Below, piece after piece: positions 1 to 7,647 of a stretch of DNA of 13,390 nt. Every line of letters starts with the position of its first letter. The stretch's first letter is position 1. Made by a program: the position numbers and the translations under genes. Below the pieces are notes generated by a model. The model did no database searches. It was not told where the DNA came from and was given only the letters and a program-made list of their open reading frames with translations. The stretch is from assembly GCA_038246575.1 (NCBI GenBank), contig JBBRVU010000111.1:1-13390 (forward strand), in the 5' to 3' direction. Origin of the DNA: JACCUZ01 sp038246575. GTDB taxonomy: Bacteria > Actinomycetota > Actinomycetes > JACCUZ01.

Positions 1-299
1 AGATGGACCGTGTTGTCCCGGTCGATGCGGAATGTCTTCGTGTCCACGGAGTTGGCCGGGTTCGCCTCGGTGGCAGTGGCCACGGCCGCGTTGTACGCCA
101 GCTGCAGGTTGCGCGTGCGCTGCCAGGACTCGGATGCGTCCCGCGCGGCGTAGGTCCCCTGGTCGGTCAGCGTGACCGCCGTCGTCCCGACCGAGATGGC
201 GTCGAAGAGGAAGACCCCCGCGATGCCGAAGATCACGACCAGCCTGGTCAGCCAGCCCAGGACGATGCCGCCGTCGTCGGACCGGAGAAGATCGCGCAT
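1..299 (-). CDS. Small membrane-anchored protein of unknown function, 3' part outside the window
   Basis: Reading the minus strand from ATG at 299 gives about 99 residues that run off the window edge with no stop. The protein begins MRDLLRSDDGGIVLGW and has one strongly hydrophobic segment at about residues 11-35. A polar, probably extracytoplasmic part follows, rich in Ala, Thr, Asn and Gln. No catalytic motif is visible. It lies 50 nt after the murJ stop on the same strand, so it is probably cotranscribed with murJ. The start is uncertain: an in-frame GTG at 326 would add nine residues (VPPRPTYIL) and has a GGAGGG 16 nt upstream. ATG was preferred because the protein then opens with a short charged stretch before the membrane segment. 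I recognise the general look from actinobacterial genomes but cannot assign a family or function. Confidence 0.7.
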   Translation of the reverse strand, partial: MRDLLRSDDGGIVLGWLTRLVVIFGIAGVFLFDAISVGTTAVTLTDQGTYAARDASESWQRTRNLQLAYNAAVATATEANPANSVDTKTFRIDRDNTVH

Positions 300-349
300 G
301 AGGATGTACGTCGGTCGCGGCGGCACCCGCCTTGAGCCGGAGCCCTCCG

Positions 350-2035
350 CTATCGCCTGACTCGGGCCCGCACGGTGCCCAGCAGGACCTCCAGCTCGCT
401 GACGCGCAACAGCCGGGCAGCGGCCAGGTAGAGCGTGAGCAGGACCACTCCACCGGCGGCGAGGGAGGCCAGCGACCCGAGCAATCCGTCGCCCAGCGCC
501 CGGCCGATGAGCCATGCCACGCCCGCGCCTGCCGCCGCCGCCGGGACCGCAGCGACGACCAGCCGGGTGTAGGTCCGCACCACCCGAGGGCCGTCCAGGT
601 CGCCGACCCGCCGCCGCAGCAGTGCCGTGGACAAGGCCAACCCCACGGCGTAGGTGAGGGCGTACGCCACGGCGACGCCGATCATGCGAAGCCGCAGCGG
701 CAGCACGGCGTACGCCAGCAGCGCCAGGGCCACGTTGGTCGCGGCGATGACCACCTGCAGCAGGAACGGGGTGCGGGTGTCCTCGAACGCGTAGAACCCG
801 CGCAGCGTGACGTACTGCGCCGAGAACGCGGGCAGCCCGAGGGCGAACGCGGCGGTCACCAGCCCGATGTAGCGGGCGTTCTGCGCAGACGTCCCGAAGT
901 ACAGGACGCCGGTGAGGTCGGGCGCGAGTGCCACCAGCGCGGCCGCGGCGAGCACGATGCCCACGCCGGAGAGCCGCCACGCCTCCGAGAGTCCGGCCCT
1001 GAAGGCCGGCAGGTCCTGATCGGCGGCGTCGCGGCTGAGCCGGGGCAGCAGCCCGGTCATGACCGAGACCGTGATGATCGAGTGGGGCAGGATGAAGATG
1101 AGGTACGCAGTCGCGTACGCGCCGTACCCGACGCCGTAGGTGAGCACGTCCTTGGCCTCGGCATCGGCCCGGTAGCCGAGGTTGACGATGACGACGTACG
1201 CGAGCTGGTTGACCAGCACGAACAGCAGTGTCCACTTGGCCAGCTCACCCGCCCGCCCCAGCCCGGCGCCACGGAAGTCCCACCGCGGCCGGTAACCGAA
1301 GCCGGTGCGGCGCAGCACGGGGACCAGGACGGCGGCCTGGACGACGACGCCGAGGGTCGTGGTCAGCCCGAGGAACGCGATCGCCGGGCCGGACAGCGAC
1401 GACGGGTCCCGCGAGTCGACGGTGAACACGAGGATGAACACGACGCCCGCCGCGATCGTCAGGACGTTGTTCACGACGGGGGCCCACATCATCGGGCCGA
1501 AGCTGCCACGGGCGTTGAGGACCTGGCCGAGCATCGTGTAGACGCCGTAGAAGAGGATCTGCGGCAGGCACCAGAACGCGAGCAGGGTGGCCACGTGGGC
1601 ATCGGCCTGGCTGACCGGGCTGGCGCCGGTGTAGAGCCGGATGACCAGCGGCGCGGCAAGGGTGGCCGCGACAGTGACGGCGGCCAGCACCAGGAACGCC
1701 AGTGTGAGCAGCCGGTCGGTGTAGCCGCGGGAGCGCTCGGGGCCGTCTTTCATCGCGCGGACGAGCTGCGGGACGAAGACCGCGTTGAGCACCCCGCCGG
1801 CGAGCAGGATGTAGATGATGTTGGGCACCGTGTTGGCGACGGTGAACGTCGAGTAGGTCAGTGCCGACCCGAGGGCCGCCACCAGCACCGCACTGCGCGC
1901 GAAGCCGAGCGCCCGCGAGACGACGGTGCCGGCCGCCATCAGCGCGCTGCTGCGGACGAGCGCGCTGCCCGAGCCGGCGGCCCGACCCGGCGCGCCGTCG
2001 TCTGCGCCCGGATCCTCCTGGCCGGAGTCGCTCAC
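350..2035 (-). CDS. murJ: Lipid II flippase MurJ (MviN family)
   Basis: This is the flippase that moves lipid II across the cytoplasmic membrane for peptidoglycan synthesis (MOP superfamily). The 561-residue product is a polytopic membrane protein throughout, as expected for about 14 helices. The family N-terminal motif is visible as GTVVSRALGFAR (about residues 36-47), followed by ANTVPNIIYILLAGGVLNAVFVPQ (67-90, key residues P71, N72, G80, G81, P89). The first 28 residues are an acidic cytoplasmic extension. Aligned by eye with E. coli MurJ, Arg18 and Arg24 correspond to R41 and R47, whereas the Asp39 and Arg52 positions carry uncharged residues here. There is no C-terminal pseudokinase domain like that of mycobacterial MviN. 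The GTG start overlaps the upstream stop as GTGA, with GAGG seven bases before it, suggesting translational coupling to the DUF6049 gene. Confidence 0.95.
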   Translation of the reverse strand: MSDSGQEDPGADDGAPGRAAGSGSALVRSSALMAAGTVVSRALGFARSAVLVAALGSALTYSTFTVANTVPNIIYILLAGGVLNAVFVPQLVRAMKDGPERSRGYTDRLLTLAFLVLAAVTVAATLAAPLVIRLYTGASPVSQADAHVATLLAFWCLPQILFYGVYTMLGQVLNARGSFGPMMWAPVVNNVLTIAAGVVFILVFTVDSRDPSSLSGPAIAFLGLTTTLGVVVQAAVLVPVLRRTGFGYRPRWDFRGAGLGRAGELAKWTLLFVLVNQLAYVVIVNLGYRADAEAKDVLTYGVGYGAYATAYLIFILPHSIITVSVMTGLLPRLSRDAADQDLPAFRAGLSEAWRLSGVGIVLAAAALVALAPDLTGVLYFGTSAQNARYIGLVTAAFALGLPAFSAQYVTLRGFYAFEDTRTPFLLQVVIAATNVALALLAYAVLPLRLRMIGVAVAYALTYAVGLALSTALLRRRVGDLDGPRVVRTYTRLVVAAVPAAAAGAGVAWLIGRALGDGLLGSLASLAAGGVVLLTLYLAAARLLRVSELEVLLGTVRARVRR

Positions 2036-4176
2036 GGGACTACCTCGGCGGCTGGGCGGCCGGACTCCTCGGGGGTCTGGGGCCCCGCACCACCTCGGGC
2101 GCCACGCAGCCGGCGCAGCACCCGTATCCCGGCGGCGAGGAAGAGCACGGCGGCCGCACCGATGGTGATGTAGAGCGCCACCGTGCCGTACTCGGTGATC
2201 GTGATCCGCAGCCGGACCGGTTGCCCGTAGGCCGGGCCGCCGACGGTGTGCAGGCCGGCCCGCACCAGGACCCCGCCGGGGGCCACTGCCGTCGCGGCCA
2301 CCTCTACCTGCGCCTTGGAGCGAGGACCGATGGTCTGCACCTCGGTCGGCTCCAGCCGCAGCCGGGCGGTCTGCGGATCCAGTCGGAGGTTCACGACAAC
2401 GGGCTGCTCCAGGCCGTTGGAGATCGTGAGGGCGATCGTCCCGCGGCGGCTGGAGAAGGTGAAGTTCCCCGGCTGGACCCTCACCTCCCCCCGGAGGTCG
2501 GAGAGGTAGCCCCGGTCCCGGGCGAGGCGGTTGGCCCGTGACTCACGGCCGCGCCACCACGTCGACTCCAGCAGCAGCAGCGACCGCTGGAAGGCCGGGA
2601 TGTACTGCGAGCGGTCGGTGAGGATGGCGGAGAACAGCGAGACGCCGTCGTGCATGTCCGAGACCGCCGACAGGTAGGAGGCCGGCAGCTCGGCGCGCAG
2701 CTGCGCCTTCGGGTATCTCACCGTGGTCCGGTCGACCTCCGGGGGCGGCTGGCCCGCCAGCTCGGTCAGCGGTGCCGGGTCCATCCACGGGGCCGAGGTG
2801 GCGACCCCGATCAGCCGGTCGAGGAAGGCGGGGTCCGGGTCCCACCGGCGGGGCGGGGCCACGACGATGGTGCGCGCCGGGCCGCTGGGCAGCTCGGAGG
2901 CGATCATGGCGGTCTCGGCCAGCAGCCGCTGGGCGCGGACCAGCGACGTGCCGGCGGGGGCCCCGAGCAGGTCGGTGAGTCCGGCGTCGGACAGCAGCCC
3001 GGCCAGCCGGCCGGACCTGGTCGGTACGTGGGCGCGCCCGGTCGGCGTGTAGCTGAGGTCGATGGCGGCCGGGAGAGCCCGGGAGTCCAGCACCACGGAG
3101 GCGATGTCGGACCGGCGCAGTGCAGCCAGCGTGCTCTTGCTGGCGTACCCATCGATCGGCCACGCGGTGCCGACCAGGACGTCGGCGGCCGGGAGGGCCG
3201 AGGCGAGGGTGGTCCGGCCCAGCTCGAGGGCTCGAGTCACGTCCCGCCCCAGGTCGGCGCGCACAGCAGCGGTCAGGTCGACATCGCCGTACGGGAGGGG
3301 GATGACCGAACTGCGCGCGGTTGCGACCCGCAGGTCCTCGAGCCAGCGCAGGGCCAGGGGCGCCCCGCCGCCGTCGACCAGGCCGTCGGGCCCGCGCACC
3401 TGGTAGCCGTTGGCCATGTCGGTCACCGCGGCGACCAGCTCGGGATCGATGGCCCAGGTGAGGGCGGCACCGGTGCCGAGACGGGTTCCCGCGGTCAGCA
3501 GCCGGGTGAGCCGACCCTCCGGCCCGATCTCGGGCGCCAGGCTGTCGTCGGCAAAGGTCCCGTCGGCGAGCCGGGTGGGCCGGGCCACCAGCGGCCACAG
3601 CCAGCTGAAACCGGTCGGGACCAGCACCTGCTCGGTGGGCACCCACGGCAGCAGCGTGCGCTGGATCGCCACCCGGCCGAAGCCGGAGTCGCGGCTGGCG
3701 AGCACCTCCACGCCGAGCACGTACACCCCGAAGCCGGTCAGCGCGGACAGCTTGTTCACGGGCTGCCGCAGGTCGAACGTCGCGGTCTCGCCCGCACCGA
3801 GATCGCGCAGGCCGCGGGAGAGGATCACCGCGCCGTCCCGGCTGGTCGTCCGCCCGTCGGCGACCGCTGCGAGCTCGGTGCGACTGCCCAGTCGGGTCGA
3901 GGACAGCCGCAGCCGGATCTCGACGTTGCGCAGCCCACCCGTCCCGGTGTTCGTCACCCGGCCGGCGACGCCTAGCGTGGCTCCGGGAGTGAGGACGGCG
4001 GGCTCGAGCGAGTCGACCGCGACCGTCGCCGGCGCCCGGGCCGCCAGCGCAGCGGGAGCGCCGAATTCGAGCCCGTCCGACCCGGGCGCCAGCGCGGGGG
4101 CCAACGCAGGCGCCAGGACGCCGGCGAGGGTCAGCAGGACCACCGCGAGCAGGGAGGTGAGGCGCCGGGCCGGCAT
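2032..4176 (-). CDS. DUF6049 family exported membrane-anchored protein (Rv3909-like)
   Basis: The 714-residue protein has a Sec-type signal peptide at about residues 1-30 (MPARR, then a Leu/Val/Ala core with LAPALAPALAP) and one membrane segment near the C-terminus (about 666-686, VALYITIGAAAVLFLAAG). An Arg-rich cytoplasmic tail follows. Most of the protein should therefore lie outside the membrane. The early part (about 50-165) resembles a beta-sandwich domain, with VAVDSLEPAVLTPGATL and VTNTGTGGLRNVEIRLRL, and a second such domain seems to precede the membrane segment. The middle looks like a globular domain with no catalytic motif I can name. It lies between the NUDIX gene (11 nt gap) and murJ (4 nt overlap), the order of mycobacterial mutT4-Rv3909-mviN. 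A role beside MurJ in envelope assembly is inferred from context only. The family name is from memory of this gene neighbourhood. Confidence 0.88.
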   Translation of the reverse strand: MPARRLTSLLAVVLLTLAGVLAPALAPALAPGSDGLEFGAPAALAARAPATVAVDSLEPAVLTPGATLGVAGRVTNTGTGGLRNVEIRLRLSSTRLGSRTELAAVADGRTTSRDGAVILSRGLRDLGAGETATFDLRQPVNKLSALTGFGVYVLGVEVLASRDSGFGRVAIQRTLLPWVPTEQVLVPTGFSWLWPLVARPTRLADGTFADDSLAPEIGPEGRLTRLLTAGTRLGTGAALTWAIDPELVAAVTDMANGYQVRGPDGLVDGGGAPLALRWLEDLRVATARSSVIPLPYGDVDLTAAVRADLGRDVTRALELGRTTLASALPAADVLVGTAWPIDGYASKSTLAALRRSDIASVVLDSRALPAAIDLSYTPTGRAHVPTRSGRLAGLLSDAGLTDLLGAPAGTSLVRAQRLLAETAMIASELPSGPARTIVVAPPRRWDPDPAFLDRLIGVATSAPWMDPAPLTELAGQPPPEVDRTTVRYPKAQLRAELPASYLSAVSDMHDGVSLFSAILTDRSQYIPAFQRSLLLLESTWWRGRESRANRLARDRGYLSDLRGEVRVQPGNFTFSSRRGTIALTISNGLEQPVVVNLRLDPQTARLRLEPTEVQTIGPRSKAQVEVAATAVAPGGVLVRAGLHTVGGPAYGQPVRLRITITEYGTVALYITIGAAAVLFLAAGIRVLRRLRGARGGAGPQTPEESGRPAAEVVP

Positions 4177-4187
4177 GATGACGGGCG

Positions 4188-4688
4188 TCAGCCCGCGTCC
4201 GCGAGCAGGCCGGCCGCGGTCTGGGCCAGCCGACGCTCCGCGGCGTAGGCCAGCCGGTCCGCGAGCTCACCGACCGGCACCCAGGCGACCTCGTCGACCT
4301 CCACGTCGGTGTCGCTGAGCTCGCCGCCAGCCGCCAGCAACAGGTAGTGGTGCACGGTCTTGTGCACCCGCCGGTCCTCGGTGACGAACCAGTAGTCGAT
4401 GGTGCCCAGCGTGGCGACGATGGCCCCGTGGATGCCGGTCTCCTCCTCGACCTCGCGGATCGCGGCGTCCTCGGCCGACTCGCCGTCCTCGAGGTGTCCC
4501 TTGGGCAGCGACCAGAGCAGCCTGCCGCGCCGATCCAGCCGCCCGATGATCGCGGCCCGCGGCTGGTCGCCGTGCTGGTCGACGACGAGACCGCCGGCGG
4601 AGGTCTCCTCCACGCTGCGCAGCGGTCGCCGGGCCCCGTTCCCCTGCATCCGGCCGCGCTGCGGCCGGCGGGAGGGTGTGGGGGACAT
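4188..4688 (-). CDS. NUDIX hydrolase, MutT4-like
   Basis: The 166-residue protein carries a complete NUDIX box at about residues 64-86, matching G-x5-E-x7-R-E-V-x-E-E-x-G-I. It is preceded by LLWSLPKGHLEDGE, the usual beta-strand and loop leading into the box. The family hydrolyses nucleoside diphosphates linked to another group; the substrate here cannot be read from sequence. The basic N-terminus (about 1-25) is probably disordered. Its place next to the CCA enzyme (divergent) and ahead of DUF6049 and murJ matches Rv3908/mutT4 of M. tuberculosis. The ATG at 4688 was chosen because TACCAT on the minus strand (4700-4695) lies six bases upstream, giving a leaderless promoter. An internal ATG at 4649 (MQGNGARR) is the main alternative. 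It is the first gene of the operon running through murJ. Confidence 0.92.
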   Translation of the reverse strand: MSPTPSRRPQRGRMQGNGARRPLRSVEETSAGGLVVDQHGDQPRAAIIGRLDRRGRLLWSLPKGHLEDGESAEDAAIREVEEETGIHGAIVATLGTIDYWFVTEDRRVHKTVHHYLLLAAGGELSDTDVEVDEVAWVPVGELADRLAYAAERRLAQTAAGLLADAG

Positions 4689-4694
4689 CTTCCG

Positions 4695-4700
4695 ATGGTA
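4695..4700 (-). promoter_or_regulatory. Probable -10 box of a leaderless promoter for the NUDIX-DUF6049-murJ operon
   Basis: The minus strand reads TACCAT followed by CGGAAG and then ATG at 4688. The hexamer fits the actinobacterial TANNNT -10 consensus, and the six-base distance places transcription start at or next to the A of the start codon. A -35 box is not clear. There is no properly spaced Shine-Dalgarno sequence, which supports leaderless translation. Confidence 0.5.
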
Positions 4701-4733
4701 GCCACGGTGGACGGGTCGACCGCGGATGCGCCT

Positions 4734-4739
4734 TACCCT
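4734..4739 (+). promoter_or_regulatory. Probable -10 box for the CCA-adding enzyme gene
   Basis: TACCCT matches TANNNT and ends eight bases before the GTG at 4748. No Shine-Dalgarno motif lies in between, so the message is probably leaderless or nearly so. No convincing -35 element is seen. The divergent NUDIX promoter shares the same 59-bp intergenic stretch (4689-4747). An imperfect inverted repeat, CACGGTGGAC at 4703-4712 and GTCGACCGTG at 4741-4750 (9 of 10 pairs), brackets this box. Confidence 0.4.
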
Positions 4740-4747
4740 TGTCGACC

Positions 4748-6172
4748 GTGCCTGCCCAGTCCCTGAGCGTCGCCCAGCGCCGCCTGCTCGCAGAGCTCCT
4801 GCGGGTGGCGCCACTGGCCGACGACCTCGCCGGGACGTTCGCCGCGGCCGGCCACGAGCTGGCGCTGGTCGGTGGGTCGGTGCGCGACGCGCTGCTCGGC
4901 CGGCTCGGCCAGGATCTCGACTTCGCCACCGACGCCTCCCCGGAGCAGGCGCGTGATCTGCTCCGGGACTGGGCTGACGCCTGGTGGGAGGTCGGCATCG
5001 CCTGGGGCACCGTGGGAGCACGCAAGGGTGACGTGATCATCGAGGTGACGACGTACCGCGACGAGGTCTATCGCCGGAACTCGCGCAAGCCCGAGGTCCG
5101 CTACGGGCACTCGCTCGAGGAGGACCTGCGACGGCGCGACCTGTCGGTCAACGCAATGGCGGTGCTGCTGCCGGAGAAGCGCTTCGTGGATCCCTTCGGC
5201 GGTCTCGACGACCTGGCGGCCAGGATGTTGCGGACCCCGGGGCGGCCGGAGGACTCCTTCAGCGACGACCCGTTGCGGATGATGCGCGTCGCGCGGTTCG
5301 CCGCCCAGCTGGGCTTCGCCGTCGACCCGGCGGTGGTCGCGGCGATGACCGGGATGGCCGAGCGGATCTCGATCGTGTCGGCCGAACGGGTGCGCGACGA
5401 GCTGGCCAAGCTGCTGCTGGCGCCGCGGCCGCGGCCCGGCCTGGCCCTGCTCGTCGAGACCGGGCTCGCGGAGCAGGTGCTGCCCGAGCTGCCGCGGCTG
5501 AAGCTGGAGGTCGACGAGCACCACCGGCACAAGGACGTGTACGAGCACACGCTGACCGTCCTCGAGCAGGCCATCGCCCTCGAGCCGGCCGGACCGGATC
5601 TCGTGCTTCGGCTGGCCGCGGTCATGCACGACGTGGGCAAGCCGAAGACCCGCCGGTTCGAGAGCGGTGGCGGGGTGTCCTTCCACCACCACGAGGTCGT
5701 GGGCGCGAAGCAGACCCGCAACCGGCTGCGCGCGCTGCGGTTCCCGAAGGACGTCGTCGAGGACGTGTCGCAGTTGGTGGAGCTGCACCTGCGCTTCCAC
5801 GGCTACGGGACGGGCGCATGGACCGACTCGGCGGTGCGGCGGTACGTCGCGGACGCCGGACCGCTGCTGGACCGGCTGCACCTGCTGACCCGCTCCGACT
5901 GCACGACCCGCAACCGGCGCAAGGCGGCCACGCTCTCGCAGGCCTACGACCACCTCGAGGAGCGCATCGCGCGGCTGCGCGAGCAGGAGGAGCTCGAGGC
6001 GATCCGGCCCGACCTCGACGGCAACGCGATCATGGAGATCCTCGGCGTGCCGCCCGGCCCGGTGGTGGGCAGGGCCTGGGCGCACCTGAAGGAGGTCCGG
6101 CTGGAGAAAGGGCCGCTGGACCGGGCCGACGCGGAGGCCGAGCTGCGCGCCTGGTGGGCCGCCCAGTCCTAG
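4748..6172 (+). CDS. cca: CCA tRNA nucleotidyltransferase, actinobacterial class II with HD domain
   Basis: The enzyme builds or repairs the CCA 3' end of tRNAs from CTP and ATP. The 474-residue protein has the class II nucleotidyltransferase signature GGSVRD at 42-47 and the metal-binding DLD at 56-58. RRDLSVNAMAV and DPFGG follow, then the arginine-rich DDPLRMMRVARFAAQLGF block characteristic of class II CCA and poly(A) polymerases. A C-terminal HD domain shows MHDVGKPKTRRF, with His294 and Asp295, and a downstream FHHHEVVGA. The GTG at 4748 was chosen because the product begins just before the conserved N-terminal helix and because a -10 box ends eight bases upstream; a more upstream ATG at 4676 would overlap both promoters. 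The neighbourhood matches mycobacterial pcnA (Rv3907c). The enzyme is expected to add CCA rather than poly(A), although the gene is named pcnA in mycobacteria. Confidence 0.95.
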   Translation: MPAQSLSVAQRRLLAELLRVAPLADDLAGTFAAAGHELALVGGSVRDALLGRLGQDLDFATDASPEQARDLLRDWADAWWEVGIAWGTVGARKGDVIIEVTTYRDEVYRRNSRKPEVRYGHSLEEDLRRRDLSVNAMAVLLPEKRFVDPFGGLDDLAARMLRTPGRPEDSFSDDPLRMMRVARFAAQLGFAVDPAVVAAMTGMAERISIVSAERVRDELAKLLLAPRPRPGLALLVETGLAEQVLPELPRLKLEVDEHHRHKDVYEHTLTVLEQAIALEPAGPDLVLRLAAVMHDVGKPKTRRFESGGGVSFHHHEVVGAKQTRNRLRALRFPKDVVEDVSQLVELHLRFHGYGTGAWTDSAVRRYVADAGPLLDRLHLLTRSDCTTRNRRKAATLSQAYDHLEERIARLREQEELEAIRPDLDGNAIMEILGVPPGPVVGRAWAHLKEVRLEKGPLDRADAEAELRAWWAAQS

Positions 6173-6224
6173 CCGTCGGCCCGCTCCCGCCACCACCCCC
6201 GTACCCCCCGCTGGTCCTCCCGCA

Positions 6225-6310
6225 TTCGACCACGTTCGGCAGGCGAGAGATCGCTTCAGCAGGTGCAGACACCTGCTGAAGCGATCACCGGCCTGCCAAG
6301 CGTGGTCGAA
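6225..6310. repeat. 86-bp palindromic repeat, copy A (probable bidirectional terminator)
   Basis: Arms of 41 nt at 6225-6265 and 6270-6310 pair at 36 of 41 positions around the loop CAGA (6266-6269). The outer ten pairs (TTCGACCACG) and the inner seventeen (GATCGCTTCAGCAGGTG) are perfect; mismatches are at arm positions 11, 13, 21, 22 and 24. A second copy of the same length lies at 13109-13194. Copy A lies between the convergent cca and MFS genes, 52 bp after the cca stop. It overlaps the MFS 3' end, whose stop codon (6287-6285) is inside the right arm. There is no U-run after the stem. C-rich sequence leads into it on both strands (plus strand 6181-6224; minus strand 6360-6311). A terminator for both genes is the simplest role. 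Confidence 0.9.
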
Positions 6311-7640
6311 CTCCGGTGGGGGTGGCGGGGTCGGTGGGGGTGGACGGGTCGGCAGGGGTGCGGCTGCGTTCGCGGCGGGTGACGAAGCCGTAGCCCGCAG
6401 CGGTCGCCGCGTAGCCGAGGGCCAGCACGCCGTAGACCGGCTTGGAGTAGCCGTTGGCGGGCACGATGAGCGCAGCCAGTGCCGCCGCCGAGACGAACGC
6501 CATGTTGAACAGCACGTCGTAGAAGGAGAAGACCCGGCCCCGGTACGCGTCGTCCACCGACTCCTGGACGATCGTGTCCACGCAGATCTTCGAGCCTTGC
6601 GCCGCGATCCCGACGAGGAACGCCCCGATGTACACGAGCACTTCCGAGATCGTGAACTGATAGACGGCTTCGGTCACCGCCGCGAGCCCGAAGCACACGA
6701 CGATCCAGGTCTGCTTGCGCATGCGGCGGGTCACCGTCGGGGTGATGACCGCGGCGAGCAGGAAGCCGGCCCCGGACGTCGCGAAGGTGATGGCGAGTCC
6801 GGCCAGCCCCGCGTCGACGTCGGAAGGGTCGTTGAAGTAGCTGCGGAAGAGCAGGATCGTGGCGATCGTCGAGAGGCCGTAGAAGAAGCGGTGCGCGCCT
6901 ATCGCGCCCAGGGCGTGCCCGGCCGGCCGGTGGGACCAGACGTGGCGCCCGGCATCGGTGAGGCCGCGCACCACCCGGCCCACCGCCTCGCGGGTCTCGG
7001 GCGGCTCGTCGGCCAGGTCCGGGCCGAGCAGGTCGCGGTCCATCCTGGCGGCCAGCGCGGCAGCGACGGCATAGGTGACGGCGGCGACCACGATCACGAT
7101 CGCGTCCGAGAACGAGCCGTCACCGAGGAGGCGCTTGAGGCCGAAGCCGACCCCTCCGCCGGAGATCGCGATCAGCGTGCCGCTCGTGGTCGAGACGGAG
7201 TTGGCCATCACCAGCTCGGCCCTTGTCACGACGTGGGGCAGGGCGGCGGACAGCCCGGCGAGGAAGAACCGGTTGACCGAAAGGCACGCCAGCACCGAGG
7301 CGTAGAGCGCGATGCCGTCGACGCCCGTGGCGGTCAGCCCGGCGACGCCGAGCACCATCAGCGACCGCGCCAGGTTGGCGACGACGAGCACCTGTCGGCG
7401 CCGCCAGCGGTCGAGCAGCACACCGGCGAACGGCCCTACCAGGGAGTACGGCAGCAGCAGCACCGCGAAGGCGGCGGCGACGCTGCCGGCCGACGTCTGC
7501 CGCTCGGGGGAGAAGAAGAACAGGCTGGCCAACGCTGCCTGGAAGGCACCGTCGGCGGCCTGCGAGGTCAGCCGGGTCGCGTAGAGCCGGCGGAAGTCCT
7601 GGTGGCGGATGACGGCGCGCAGGTCACCGGCGAAGGACAC
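6285..7640 (-). CDS. MFS transporter
   Basis: The 451-residue protein is polytopic, with about twelve hydrophobic segments and the major facilitator loop motif between helices 2 and 3 as GPFAGVLLDRWRRRQV (about residues 69-84, with the conserved G, D, R and paired R). The substrate cannot be told from sequence; the overall look (no large soluble domain, drug-efflux-like motif A) fits a small-molecule exporter. The GTG start at 7640 is seven bases after the minus-strand hexamer TAGGCT, so the message is probably leaderless and has its own promoter rather than depending on ino1 upstream. The tail is odd. After the last helix come a charged stretch (RRERSRTP), two DP(S/A)TPT hexapeptides and then VRPRLAGR. 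The codons for that last stretch and the stop lie in palindromic repeat A, so the original C-terminus was probably different. Confidence 0.88.
   Translation of the reverse strand: MSFAGDLRAVIRHQDFRRLYATRLTSQAADGAFQAALASLFFFSPERQTSAGSVAAAFAVLLLPYSLVGPFAGVLLDRWRRRQVLVVANLARSLMVLGVAGLTATGVDGIALYASVLACLSVNRFFLAGLSAALPHVVTRAELVMANSVSTTSGTLIAISGGGVGFGLKRLLGDGSFSDAIVIVVAAVTYAVAAALAARMDRDLLGPDLADEPPETREAVGRVVRGLTDAGRHVWSHRPAGHALGAIGAHRFFYGLSTIATILLFRSYFNDPSDVDAGLAGLAITFATSGAGFLLAAVITPTVTRRMRKQTWIVVCFGLAAVTEAVYQFTISEVLVYIGAFLVGIAAQGSKICVDTIVQESVDDAYRGRVFSFYDVLFNMAFVSAAALAALIVPANGYSKPVYGVLALGYAATAAGYGFVTRRERSRTPADPSTPTDPATPTGVRPRLAGR
6315..6350 (-). repeat. 18-nt tandem duplication inside the MFS 3' end
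   Basis: On the minus strand two 18-nt units (6350-6333 and 6332-6315) match at 16 of 18 bases. They read GACCCGTCCACCCCCACC and GACCCCGCCACCCCCACC, encoding DPSTPT and DPATPT. The units lie directly before palindrome A and make the transcript very C-rich there. The in-frame unit length would allow expansion or loss without a frameshift. Confidence 0.8.
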
Positions 7641-7647
7641 CCGGCCG

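Noticed and set aside
332..2173. Long plus-strand open frame opposite murJ
   Set aside because: The product is low-complexity, rich in Arg, Gln, Gly and Glu, with no recognisable domain, and lies entirely opposite a well-supported MurJ gene; such frames are common in high-GC DNA.
4676..4747. Extended N-terminus for the CCA enzyme from the upstream ATG at 4676
   Set aside because: It would add 24 residues not typical of the family and run through both divergent promoters; the GTG at 4748 fits better.
4733..6196. Minus-strand open frame opposite the CCA enzyme
   Set aside because: It has no domain resemblance, composition typical of an antisense shadow, and would erase the divergent promoters.
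6225..6310. Palindrome A as a CRISPR unit, attachment site or insertion-sequence end
   Set aside because: There is no regularly spaced array, no integrase or transposase gene in the window, and no flanking target duplication that I can see.
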